A stretch of DNA of 64,000 bases, taken from assembly GCA_001897155.1 (NCBI GenBank), contig MKSF01000020.1, positions 1-64,000 on the forward strand, in the 5' to 3' direction. Under the pieces are notes generated by a model that was not told the origin of the DNA, searched no databases, and saw nothing but the letters and a program-made list of their open reading frames with translations. Of the stretch, positions 34,896-42,712 are shown piece by piece; position 1 is the first letter of the stretch; each line of letters opens with the position of its first letter. This DNA is from Bacteroidetes bacterium 47-18 (GTDB lineage: Bacteria > Bacteroidota > Bacteroidia > Chitinophagales > Chitinophagaceae). The position numbers were made by a program, and so were the translations under genes.

Positions 34896-34939
34896 TGGCT
34901 ATATAAAATAAATAATATAAAAAATATTATTTATAGCCA
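34896..34939 (-). promoter_or_regulatory. AT-rich double hairpin between attenuator and cysE
   Basis: Outer stem TGGCTATA / TATAGCCA (8 bp, perfect) and inner stem AATAATAT / ATATTATT (8 bp, perfect) form one 44-base structure about 47 bases upstream of the cysE ATG. It could be an RNA-processing or stability element, or a protein site; seen in sequence, role unknown. Confidence 0.45.
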
Positions 34940-34950
34940 ATATTGCACAT

Positions 34951-34987
34951 AAAAAAAATGCTCCTCAAAAATGATTTGAGGAGCATT
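34951..34987 (-). terminator. Leader terminator (attenuator) upstream of cysE
   Basis: On the minus strand: AATGCTCCTCAAA-loop-TTTGAGGAGCATT (13 bp, perfect) followed by T8. It stands 35 bases beyond the stop of the MSKCCCAPPEE leader ORF and about 100 bases before the cysE start. Its 5' arm can alternatively pair with the leader ORF (TGAGGAGTA with TGCTCCTCA, 9 bp with one G-U), giving an antiterminator. Confidence 0.85.
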
Positions 34988-35021
34988 GGTATCATAACAA
35001 TCCGGTATATACACGCGCGTT

Positions 35022-35057
35022 CTACTCCTCAGGTGGAGCACAACAACACTTTGACAT
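35022..35057 (-). CDS. Cysteine-rich leader peptide MSKCCCAPPEE
   Basis: An 11-codon ORF with three consecutive Cys codons (TGT TGT TGT) at positions 4-6, between a canonical promoter (35107-35114) and a strong terminator (34951-34987), upstream of cysE-cysM on the same strand. The bases after the Cys codons (TGCTCC) can pair with the last codons (GGAGTA), and the same last codons can pair with the terminator's 5' arm. In established attenuation logic, ribosomes stalled on Cys codons would block the first hairpin, allow the antiterminator, and turn on cysteine synthesis. With ample Cys-tRNA the ribosome reaches the stop, masks the shared segment, and the terminator forms. Confidence 0.75.
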   Translation of the reverse strand: MSKCCCAPPEE

Positions 35058-35106
35058 ATTTACGGATGGATGCAGGCTGATCATTATTATAATTAGGTTA
35101 TCTGTA

Positions 35107-35114
35107 CAAATGTA
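35107..35114 (-). promoter_or_regulatory. Promoter of the cys leader and cysE-cysM
   Basis: The minus strand reads TACATTTG (exact TAnnTTTG), with a -33-type TTTG 20 bases further upstream, the expected spacing. The leader RNA would start near 35099 and run ~150 nt to the terminator. Confidence 0.7.
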
Positions 35115-35181
35115 AAAATCTTATTTTAAAAGTCCAAATATTCCTGCGGACTTTTATGATCTATGAGCATCTCATATTTAC

Positions 35182-35340
35182 AGTGACTATCTGAGTATAG
35201 AGATTCCTCATATCCGTCCGGAATGGCCGGCAAGCTACAGCACTCTGGCAGCGAAACCGTTCTCTGAACCACAGAGAGGAGATTTTTCAGCGAAGCGCAT
35301 GTATAATAACAGGTTGGCTCCTGTAAGCAGACAGCTACTT
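35182..35340 (+). repeat. Dispersed intergenic repeat, copy D (subtype 1)
   Basis: Contains GAGATTCCTCATATCCGTCC (35200-35219), GGAATGGCCGG, TTCAGCGAAGCG and the right end TGTAAGCAGACAGCTACT, in the order of copies A and B. The left end AGTGACTATCTG (35182-35193) is the exact reverse complement of copy A's right end, so an intact element may have had terminal inverted repeats. A small hairpin ACAGG-TTGGCT-CCTGT lies near the right end. It sits between the cys leader promoter and ligA. Confidence 0.75.
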
Positions 35341-35347
35341 ATATTTT

Positions 35348-37450
35348 TTATGAAATGCCTATCAGCGCCAGGAACTCATCTTCCGTAAGGATACGCACCG
35401 TACCTAGCTTTTTAGCCTTTTCCAGCTTAGAGCCCGCGGCCTCGCCCACGATAAGGTAATCCAGCTTGCTGCTGACCCCGCTTAATATCTTGCCGCCCAT
35501 CGCTTCTACCTGCTCCTCCGCATCATTCCGCTTGAACTTGTGAAGCGTACCCGTAAACAGGAAGGTCTTACCTTCAAACTGCAGGCTGCTGCCGTCTGCA
35601 GGCCGCTGTGCTATCTCCTGGTGCACCTGCACACCCAATGCCTCAAGGGTATCCAGCATGGCAATATGCTGCTCGTCATGAAAGAAATCATATACGGACT
35701 GCGCCACCTTGGGACCGATATCCTCCAGCTGCAGCAACTGCTCTATGGTCCAGTGCTGAAACTCCCGCAGGTCTTTTACTTTCCTCGCAAGGGTCTTGGC
35801 CGTGGTCTCCCCCACAAAGCGTATGCCCAGGCCAAAGAGTATCCGGTTCAGAGGCTGGCCTTTGGAGGCCTCCACAGCATTTTTAAGGTTCTCAATAGAT
35901 TTTTTGCCCAGCTTTTCCAGTCCTTCCAGGCGCTCATAAGGCAGGCGGTAAATATCTTCGATACGGTGCAGGATGCCCATTTCATAAAACCGCCTGATAT
36001 TGGCATCTCCCAGATTACGGATATCCATAGCGTCTTTGCTGGCAAAGTGGCTCAGCCGTTCCAGTATCTGCGCCTCGCAGTTCCAGTTGATACATTTATA
36101 AGCCGCTTCTCCCTCTACTTTTATCACCTCTCCGCCACACACGGGGCATTGCCGGGGGAAGACAATGGGCGTTTCCGCCCCCGTCCGCATCTCGGATAGC
36201 GACCTTACGATATAGGGGATCACATCCCCTGCCCGCTCCACGATCACACGGTCACCTGTCCTGATATCCTTTTCGCGTATCACATCTTCATTGAAAAGCG
36301 AAATGCTGGATACGGTCACCCCGCTGATATAGACCGGCTCAATTTTGGCTACCGGGGTTATGATGCCGGTTCTCCCCACCTGGAAGTGCACATCCAGCAG
36401 CCTGGAAGTAGCCTGCCGCGCCTTAAACTTATAGGCCATCGCCCACCGGGGGTGATGGGTGGTCATACCCAGCGCATCCTGTATGGCCACTTCGTTGACC
36501 TTCAGTACCATCCCGTCTATCTCAAAGCCCAGGTCGTCCCGCTTCTCTTCGTACTCGTGGCAGTAGGCCAGTATCTCCGCCATATCGGACGATTTGCGCA
36601 TGGCGTGGAAGGATGTGGCAAATCCGACCTTGTCCAGCCATTCGCACATGGTATAATGCGTATCCAGGAAGCCGGGCTTTTCAGCTCCCGGCAGCAAAGT
36701 ATAGTACGAGATGTGATATAGAACGGCGGAAAGCTTCCGTTTGGCCACCTCTCCCGCATCCAGCATCCTTAAGGAGCCGGACGCCGCATTCCTGGGATTG
36801 GCCAGCACCGGCAGCCCCTGGGCCATCCTCTGCTCATTGACCTTTAAAAAGGCTTTATTGGGAATGATCACCTCACCCCGGATCTCCATTGATTGCAGCC
36901 CGTATTGTGACAAAGGGATATACAGGGGTATGTTCCTGATCATTTTCACATTGGCTGTTATATTCTCCCCGTAAATACCATCCCCGCGGGTGGCGCCCCG
37001 CAGCAGCTGCCCGTTCTCATAGACCAGGGAAATGCTGGCGCCGTCGTACTTGGGCTCGGCCGTATATTCAAAGGGCTGCTTATAGCTTTTCACATTCCTG
37101 TCATTCCAGTCTTTCAGGTCCTCTTCATTGTAGGAATTGTTCAGGCTGAGCATAGGGACCAGGTGCTGTACCGTTTCCAGCTTTTCCGATATGCCGAAGG
37201 CCACACGCTGGGTGGGAGAATGCGGGAGCTTCAGGTCGGGATACTGTTCCTCCAGGTGCTGCAGCTGCTTAAAATAGGCATCGTAGGTGCTGTCGGCTAT
37301 GATAGCCTCATCCTTTACATAATAGCTCCAGTCCGCATAGCTGATCACCCCGGAAAGGACCTGTATCTGCTCTTCCACCGGCAGGGCGGCAAATGCCGTA
37401 TGATGCTCCAGCAGCTCCAGGTATTGGTTAAATTGCAATATATGCTCCAT
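35348..37450 (-). CDS. ligA: NAD+-dependent DNA ligase
   Basis: A 700-residue replication and repair ligase. Domains in order: Ia (N-terminal, Y-Y-V-K-D-E...I-A-D-S-T-Y-D), adenylation with the lysine in E-P-K-Y-D-G-A-S-I, OB fold, four-cysteine zinc finger (C-P-V-C ... C-I-N-W-N-C), helix-hairpin-helix repeats (G-L-E-K-L-G-K-K-S and D-I-G-P-K-V-A) and a C-terminal BRCT domain (F-L-F-T-G-T-L). The frame is open to 37543, but a perfect promoter element lies at 37487-37494, downstream of that site, so the ATG at 37450 is the start. Confidence 0.96.
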   Translation of the reverse strand: MEHILQFNQYLELLEHHTAFAALPVEEQIQVLSGVISYADWSYYVKDEAIIADSTYDAYFKQLQHLEEQYPDLKLPHSPTQRVAFGISEKLETVQHLVPMLSLNNSYNEEDLKDWNDRNVKSYKQPFEYTAEPKYDGASISLVYENGQLLRGATRGDGIYGENITANVKMIRNIPLYIPLSQYGLQSMEIRGEVIIPNKAFLKVNEQRMAQGLPVLANPRNAASGSLRMLDAGEVAKRKLSAVLYHISYYTLLPGAEKPGFLDTHYTMCEWLDKVGFATSFHAMRKSSDMAEILAYCHEYEEKRDDLGFEIDGMVLKVNEVAIQDALGMTTHHPRWAMAYKFKARQATSRLLDVHFQVGRTGIITPVAKIEPVYISGVTVSSISLFNEDVIREKDIRTGDRVIVERAGDVIPYIVRSLSEMRTGAETPIVFPRQCPVCGGEVIKVEGEAAYKCINWNCEAQILERLSHFASKDAMDIRNLGDANIRRFYEMGILHRIEDIYRLPYERLEGLEKLGKKSIENLKNAVEASKGQPLNRILFGLGIRFVGETTAKTLARKVKDLREFQHWTIEQLLQLEDIGPKVAQSVYDFFHDEQHIAMLDTLEALGVQVHQEIAQRPADGSSLQFEGKTFLFTGTLHKFKRNDAEEQVEAMGGKILSGVSSKLDYLIVGEAAGSKLEKAKKLGTVRILTEDEFLALIGIS

Positions 37451-37486
37451 CTGTATGATCTCACAGGCAATAGGCCTATGAATCCT

Positions 37487-37494
37487 CAAAAATA
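37487..37494 (-). promoter_or_regulatory. -7 promoter element of ligA
   Basis: The minus strand reads TATTTTTG, an exact TAnnTTTG match, 36 bases before the ATG at 37450. Confidence 0.6.
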
Positions 37495-37639
37495 TTGAAA
37501 TAAGTGTATTGAAGGTGCATATAAAAGAAAATACGTTATTCACATGCCTCTTCCGGCATCACCAGCAGCCAATACCCGATGCCGTAGCACGGAAGGGCCG
37601 CCAGGATATGACTTGTTAAATCAATTAGGTCAAAAGTGT

Positions 37640-37647
37640 TACATTTG
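37640..37647 (+). promoter_or_regulatory. -7 promoter element of the M48 protease gene
   Basis: TACATTTG, exact TAnnTTTG match, 82 bases before the ATG at 37730. A second, weaker site (AACATTTG) follows at about 37697. Confidence 0.5.
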
Positions 37648-37729
37648 CCCCGATATTATTACAGCTCATTACAGCACGGCTGACATAATTTAAGTGAACA
37701 TTTGTAATACTACCTGCAAATCCGAGCAA

Positions 37730-39844
37730 ATGCAAACAACTGATATCAAGCTGACCAAAGCGTTTAGGGTCCAGACAACAAAGACCATCCTTTCTATTGC
37801 CTTCTTTGCCGTATCATATCTGCTTATTGTGCTCCTGGCTATCGGGCTGACCGCTCTCTGCGTATATGGAGGCGTTATGCTGATCGCGATCAGTCCTTCG
37901 TTCTTAACAATTGTCTCGGGAGCCGGCCTGGCGAGCTCAGGCATCCTGGTCCTGATCTTCCTGCTGAAATTCCTGTTCACATCCCACCATACCGACCGCT
38001 CCCATTTCCTGGAAATTACGCGGTCGGACGAACCACAGCTTTTCGCTATGATCGATGAAATTGTGGCTGAGGTCCAAACCGGCTTTCCCAAAAAGGTTTA
38101 TTTATCGACGGATGTGAACGCCGCGGTCTTCTATGATTCCGGAGTATGGAGTATGTTTTTCCCGGTAGAAAAGAATCTCCAGATAGGTCTGGGATTAATA
38201 AATACGGTCTCTAAATTGGAATTAAAAGCAATTTTAGCCCATGAGTTCGGGCATTTTTCACAAAGAACGATGAAGGTGGGGAGCTATGTCTATAATGTGA
38301 ATAAGGTAATTTTCAATATGCTGTACGATAATGACTCCTATGATAAGCTGATACAGCGCTGGAGCAGCATCACCAATTTCTTTTCATTTTTTGTAGGGCT
38401 GGCAATTAAAATCATAACCGGCATTCAATGGGTTTTAAAAAAGCTGTATGTCATTGTAAATAAGAACTACATGGGGCTATCCAGAGAGATGGAATTCCAT
38501 GCGGATGAAATTGCGGCAAACGTAACAGGGTTCGAACCATTGAAAAGTTCTTTGCTGAGAATGTCACTGGCGGATTACTCTTTCGACAGCGTTCTAAATT
38601 TCTATAACGCCAAGATCACTGACAGGATCATCAGTGACAACCTCTACAGGGACCAGTTGTACGTATTGGGCCTGCTTGCGGAAAGAAGCAATTTCCCTGT
38701 CAGGAACGGCCTGCCTGATATCTCGTTAGAGGAACAAAGCAAGTTTGACAAATCAAAGCTGGTCATAAAAGATCAATGGGCATCGCACCCCGGCACAAGG
38801 GAAAGAATTGAACGGCTGGAACAAACCAATATCCGGTTCGGATCACAGGAGGATTATCCCGCAAATAACATTTTCACAGATATTGAAAGACTCCAGAAAG
38901 CGCTTACGGAAAATATCTTCAGGGGAGTTGCTTATGCCGGGACAACGCAATTGATCTCCTTCGAGGATTTCCGGTCAGCATACAGGAATGACATCGAATC
39001 CAACAGCTTTTCAACTATTTACAATGGTTACTACGACCAGAAGAACCCCCTGCTATCCGAACCTGACAACATTCCCCAGGACCTGAATGACCGGGCGTTC
39101 GATGAGCTGTTTTCCGATACGCAGGTTGACCTTGTCTATACCGGGATCGCTTTGCAAAGTGATATTGAGATCTTAAGGAATATCTCTGATAAGCGCATTG
39201 ATGTAAAAACTTTCGATTACGACGGCATTAAATATTCAGGAAAAGATAGCGGCGCTCTCCTGCAAAGGCTTGAAGCCGACCTGGCAAAAGTCAACGAAGC
39301 TATAGAGAAGAATGATGTTGAAATTTTCAAGTTCTTTAAACACCTGGAGTATGGACAAAAAGATGCATCGGCCAAATTAGCATTACTTTACAGGGAATTA
39401 TTCGAGTTCGACCAGCTTTTTGACTCCAGGTACCAAGTATATGTGAAGCTGTCAAATGATCTGCAATTCATTAATGTCACCACGCCGCTCGAACAGATCT
39501 CAACCAATCTGCTGCATATAAGACCATTGGAAGAAGCGCTTGCAACAGAGATCAGAAATATACTGGCGGACCCGAGGTATGATGCAGCGATCACCAATGA
39601 GATCAGGGAAATCCTGGAAAATTATATCTCCAGGCAGTGGATATACTTTAACGGACATCAATATAATGACCAAAACCTGAATGTATTATTTTCAGCGATG
39701 AATAATTATGCCTTCTTACTTTCCAGGGTGTACTTTTTACTAAAGAAAGAGCTGCTATCTTACCAGGAATCATTATTACATAACCATACCCGGCAGGATG
39801 CCAGTCAAAGAGATTTTATGGCAGCCGTCCCGGACCCGGAGTAA
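37730..39844 (+). CDS. M48-family membrane metalloprotease
   Basis: A 704-residue integral membrane protease. Two hydrophobic segments (~20-50 and ~58-80) precede the catalytic domain. The zinc motif H-E-F-G-H appears in L-A-H-E-F-G-H-F-S-Q, and the third ligand is expected in E-M-E-F-H-A-D-E-I-A-A. Further membrane segments lie around F-F-S-F-F-V-G-L-A-I-K. The long C-terminal half (~350 residues, charged, helical) has no recognised domain and is larger than in HtpX or Oma1. The role is probably membrane or envelope quality control. GTG at 37694 is an alternative start, but ATG 37730 is more likely. Confidence 0.85.
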   Translation: MQTTDIKLTKAFRVQTTKTILSIAFFAVSYLLIVLLAIGLTALCVYGGVMLIAISPSFLTIVSGAGLASSGILVLIFLLKFLFTSHHTDRSHFLEITRSDEPQLFAMIDEIVAEVQTGFPKKVYLSTDVNAAVFYDSGVWSMFFPVEKNLQIGLGLINTVSKLELKAILAHEFGHFSQRTMKVGSYVYNVNKVIFNMLYDNDSYDKLIQRWSSITNFFSFFVGLAIKIITGIQWVLKKLYVIVNKNYMGLSREMEFHADEIAANVTGFEPLKSSLLRMSLADYSFDSVLNFYNAKITDRIISDNLYRDQLYVLGLLAERSNFPVRNGLPDISLEEQSKFDKSKLVIKDQWASHPGTRERIERLEQTNIRFGSQEDYPANNIFTDIERLQKALTENIFRGVAYAGTTQLISFEDFRSAYRNDIESNSFSTIYNGYYDQKNPLLSEPDNIPQDLNDRAFDELFSDTQVDLVYTGIALQSDIEILRNISDKRIDVKTFDYDGIKYSGKDSGALLQRLEADLAKVNEAIEKNDVEIFKFFKHLEYGQKDASAKLALLYRELFEFDQLFDSRYQVYVKLSNDLQFINVTTPLEQISTNLLHIRPLEEALATEIRNILADPRYDAAITNEIREILENYISRQWIYFNGHQYNDQNLNVLFSAMNNYAFLLSRVYFLLKKELLSYQESLLHNHTRQDASQRDFMAAVPDPE

Positions 39845-39884
39845 ATGTGACTTTCCATACAAGAGGTAATGCCTTTAAATTGAT

Positions 39885-39924
39885 TGTTCTGTCCCTTACT
39901 GCCCCGCCAATAAGGGACAGAACA
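39885..39924. terminator. Hairpin between the M48 and quinone-reductase-like genes
   Basis: 14-bp stem TGTTCTGTCCCTTA / TAAGGGACAGAACA with a 12-base loop between two convergent genes. No T-run follows on either strand, so it may be a weak or factor-assisted terminator or an RNA stabiliser. Confidence 0.55.
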
Positions 39925-39985
39925 TCAAAAAAAGTATCGGAAACAGCTTGAAACTAATTGTAGCAGCCACCACTGCATCTCCCGA

Positions 39986-40564
39986 CTATTTTTGTAAACG
40001 CCCCAGTTGCTTTACCTTTTGCAGCCATTGTTCCCTGCGCTTTTCATCCGATGTTTTTATGATACCCAGGTAGGTAACATTTACGGGTTGTATGCCACAG
40101 AACCCGAGTACGGATTTTTTAAGCTGGTTCACGCTCGGACGCCCGAAAAACAACCAATAATACCATCCCGGCTGGTCCAAAGTGGTAATAATACGAGCTG
40201 TTTTCCCTTTTAGCAACTTCTCCCACCAAACAGAATTCTGCTTATACTTAAAGGCCATTCCCGGAAGGAAAAGACGATCTATAAAACCTTTGGCAACAGC
40301 CGGCAATCCGCCCCACCAGACCGGGTGAACCCATACCAGGTGATCGGCCCAAAGTATCGTTTCCCAAGCCTCCTTTAAATCAGGCTCCCAGTCGATCCTT
40401 CGCCGGTAACCATATTTTAAATTGGGATCAAACTCCAGCTTCCCGATGGCAATTTCCCGAACCAGAGCGCCTTTACTTTCTGCACCTTCTTTATAAGCGG
40501 CAGCTATTGCTGCGTTAAAAGCCTCCGGATTTGGGTGAGCGTTTATAATCGCTATTTTTTTCAT
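39986..40564 (-). CDS. NAD(P)H-dependent oxidoreductase (flavodoxin-2/NQO1-MdaB type)
   Basis: A 192-residue flavoprotein with the flavodoxin-like fold of quinone reductases. It starts K-K-I-A-I-I-N-A-H-P-N-P and contains the conserved stretch W-A-D-H-L-V-W-V-H-P-V-W-W-G-G-L-P-A and the middle L-D-Q-P-G-W-Y-Y. Two-electron reduction of quinones with NAD(P)H is the known activity; the physiological substrate is not known. The frame extends upstream to 40636, but the Met at 40564 begins the first beta strand. It lies downstream of a Crp-type regulator on the same strand (gap 123 bases), a plausible local regulator. Confidence 0.85.
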   Translation of the reverse strand: MKKIAIINAHPNPEAFNAAIAAAYKEGAESKGALVREIAIGKLEFDPNLKYGYRRRIDWEPDLKEAWETILWADHLVWVHPVWWGGLPAVAKGFIDRLFLPGMAFKYKQNSVWWEKLLKGKTARIITTLDQPGWYYWLFFGRPSVNQLKKSVLGFCGIQPVNVTYLGIIKTSDEKRREQWLQKVKQLGRLQK

Positions 40565-40687
40565 GAACCTTGATTTTGCTGCAATGACGATAATAAGTAT
40601 TAGGACTGATGAAGTGATGACTGCCATAGACTTCATATATTTCTTACAAAATTAATCCGCTCGCAGACCAATAAACAGGACAAATGT

Positions 40688-41254
40688 CTAAAAAGAGATT
40701 TCTTTCCTAATCCGGCTCAAATGCCTTTGGGTAATTCCGAGATACGATGCCAGGTATTGTAATGGTATCTGCTGTATATAATGGGGCTGATGCTGCAGCA
40801 GGAAAGTGTAACGCTGAGCGGCACTTTCCCGTTGAAGCTGAAAAAAGCGTTTTTCTATTTCCAGATATTCCTGTTCGGCAATCCTCTTTAGAAATAAGGT
40901 CCACCGCTGATTTTCGTTTGCCAATTCTTCGATCCTGCTCTTTGGGATAACGAAAATAACCGCATCGGAAACCGCCTGCATATTTTCCATGCCGGGCTTG
41001 TCCGTAATAAATGAGGCGTAAGAAGCCAAGAACTCATTCGGAAAGCGAAAGCAATAGGTATTGTCTTTTCCGTCTTCCGAAATGTAATACGATCTGAAAA
41101 TACCGGATGCTATGAACGCAACCTGCTTGCCTGTATCACCCTCTTTAATGAAGAAATCATTTTTTTTCATTTTTTTCTCCTTAAAAAAGCAGGTGATATT
41201 TTCAATTTCCGCGTCACTGAAAATATGAAAACTTTTAAAATAGCTGCTGATCAC
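40688..41254 (-). CDS. Crp/Fnr-family transcriptional regulator
   Basis: A 188-residue regulator: cyclic-nucleotide-binding-like domain ~5-120 (F-F-I-K-E-G-D-T-G-K-Q-V-A-F-I-A-S-G-I-F) and C-terminal HTH with L-A-S-Y-L-G-I-T-Q-R-H-L-S-R-I-R, the common form in Bacteroidota. There is one Cys near residue 22 and one in the core, not an FNR-like four-cysteine set. Effector unknown. It probably governs the adjacent quinone-reductase-like gene, by the usual regulator-next-to-target arrangement. Confidence 0.85.
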   Translation of the reverse strand: MISSYFKSFHIFSDAEIENITCFFKEKKMKKNDFFIKEGDTGKQVAFIASGIFRSYYISEDGKDNTYCFRFPNEFLASYASFITDKPGMENMQAVSDAVIFVIPKSRIEELANENQRWTLFLKRIAEQEYLEIEKRFFQLQRESAAQRYTFLLQHQPHYIQQIPLQYLASYLGITQRHLSRIRKEISF

Positions 41255-41369
41255 GTTTTTTATCTCTGGTTAAATACAGGTCTAATATAATGAAATATAT
41301 TGGTTTGCTGATGTTCCGGATATGGAATGAATCACTGCAATTGAGATGATCCTCAATACGTACAAAAAT

Positions 41370-41912
41370 TCAACTTGCTTTCTGTGCTTCCCACTCTCTC
41401 CTCAAAATGGCAAACTGCATCGTATTTTCATACTTCGGGGTGCCGTCCGGATTTTTGACAAAGGAGATATATTCCACGAAAGTACCTTCCGGCCGCATGC
41501 CGAGGCGTTTGCAGAGATTTTGGGAACGGATATTGTCTTCTTCCACATAACCGTAGATCCTCCGGGCATTTCTCTTCGTGAAGAGGTATTCCAGCAGTCC
41601 TTTTGCCGCTTCAAATGCCAGGCCCTTTCCCTCGTATTTCGGGTTGATATTCCAGCCCACGCTAAAAGTATCCTCATCCCGTTCCGGATAGGCAAAGAGG
41701 TTCCCGATCAGGGTATCATCGGGCAGGCAAACCGCGTATTGTGATCTGTCGGTACTGCGTTTCAGCACTTCTGCCTTAGCTTCTTCCGGCGAGTTTAGCT
41801 GCTCATCCATAAAACAGTTTACCCGCGGCTTTTCAAAGTAATCCAGCAGCGCTTCGGCATCGCCTTCCTTAAAAGGCCGGACCACCAATCGTTCCGTTCT
41901 GAAATATTCCAT
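41370..41912 (-). CDS. GNAT-family N-acetyltransferase (RimJ/RimL-like)
   Basis: A 180-residue acetyl-CoA-dependent transferase. It begins with the RimJ/L-type R-T-E-R-L-V-V-R-P-F. The acetyl-CoA site is expected in N-P-K-Y-E-G-K-G-L-A-F-E-A (a Q/R-x-x-G-x-G/A-type loop), and the closing motif is E-E-D-N-I-R-S-Q-N-L-C-K-R-L-G-M. Substrate unknown: ribosomal protein, antibiotic or small molecule. It starts 35 bases downstream of the LytTR regulator gene on the same strand and may be at the tail of the efflux operon. Confidence 0.87.
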   Translation of the reverse strand: MEYFRTERLVVRPFKEGDAEALLDYFEKPRVNCFMDEQLNSPEEAKAEVLKRSTDRSQYAVCLPDDTLIGNLFAYPERDEDTFSVGWNINPKYEGKGLAFEAAKGLLEYLFTKRNARRIYGYVEEDNIRSQNLCKRLGMRPEGTFVEYISFVKNPDGTPKYENTMQFAILRREWEAQKAS

Positions 41913-41947
41913 TATAACTCCGTTTTTCTTTATAATTCATTTACATT

Positions 41948-42703
41948 TTACCGGTCCAGCCACAGTTTGAATTGCGGCATTTTGATCCGGCTCACGATGA
42001 CTTCCGCATTGCGGTCACGCTTTAAAATAATTTTTGCCTTTTCATTGAAATGCTTGTGAATGCTCTCAATACTGTGAATATGCAAAATGTATTGGCGATT
42101 GACACGGAAAAAATACTGCGGATCAAGCTGCTCTTCCAGCTCCTCCAAAGTGTACGGAACGGCTACCATCCCGCCATCCAACAGCCGGAAATGAACGATC
42201 TTATGTTCCAGGAAAATATAATCAATCGTTTCTACCGGGATCATTTTGTAGGTGTCGCGGTAATGCAGCAGGAACCGGGATTTGTATTTTTTCTGCTGGG
42301 TTTGCAGCATCTCCACGATCACCCCGATATCATCACCTGAAAATTGCGGCTGAATGCGGCCGACCTTTTCCAGGGCTTCCGCCAGTTCCTCTTTTTCAAT
42401 CGGCTTCAGCAGGTAAGCTGCTCCATAGACTTTGAACGCCTGCAAGGCATATTCATCATAGGCCGTGGTAAAAATCACGGGCGACTGCACATCGGTTTGC
42501 TTAAAAATTTCGAACGACAAGCCATCTGCCAGGCGAATATCCATAAAGATCAAATCCGGTCCGGGATGCGTATTCAGCCATTCCACGCTTTCCTGTATGG
42601 TGGGTAGAATGGCGAGCAGATCAGCGTTGTCATCCAGCTTTTCTACCAGGCCTTTCAGCAGCTCGGCGTTGTAATGTTCGTCTTCAATGATCAGGTACTT
42701 CAT
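41948..42703 (-). CDS. LytTR-family response regulator
   Basis: A 251-residue two-component regulator. Receiver domain ~1-120 with phosphoacceptor Asp55 in L-I-F-M-D-I-R, the acidic pair E-D-E near 7-9, T/S in F-T-T-A-Y and Lys in L-L-K-P-I. The C-terminal LytTR DNA-binding domain (~145-251) contains F-F-R-V-N-R-Q-Y-I-L-H. It starts nine bases after the sensor kinase stop and is part of the efflux operon, so it is expected to control efflux gene expression. Confidence 0.92.
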   Translation of the reverse strand: MKYLIIEDEHYNAELLKGLVEKLDDNADLLAILPTIQESVEWLNTHPGPDLIFMDIRLADGLSFEIFKQTDVQSPVIFTTAYDEYALQAFKVYGAAYLLKPIEKEELAEALEKVGRIQPQFSGDDIGVIVEMLQTQQKKYKSRFLLHYRDTYKMIPVETIDYIFLEHKIVHFRLLDGGMVAVPYTLEELEEQLDPQYFFRVNRQYILHIHSIESIHKHFNEKAKIILKRDRNAEVIVSRIKMPQFKLWLDR

Positions 42704-42712
42704 AGCTGCATT

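Noticed and set aside
37451-37543. 31-codon N-terminal extension of ligA
   Set aside because: The perfect promoter element at 37487-37494 lies inside the extension, and LigA proteins begin where the ATG at 37450 starts.
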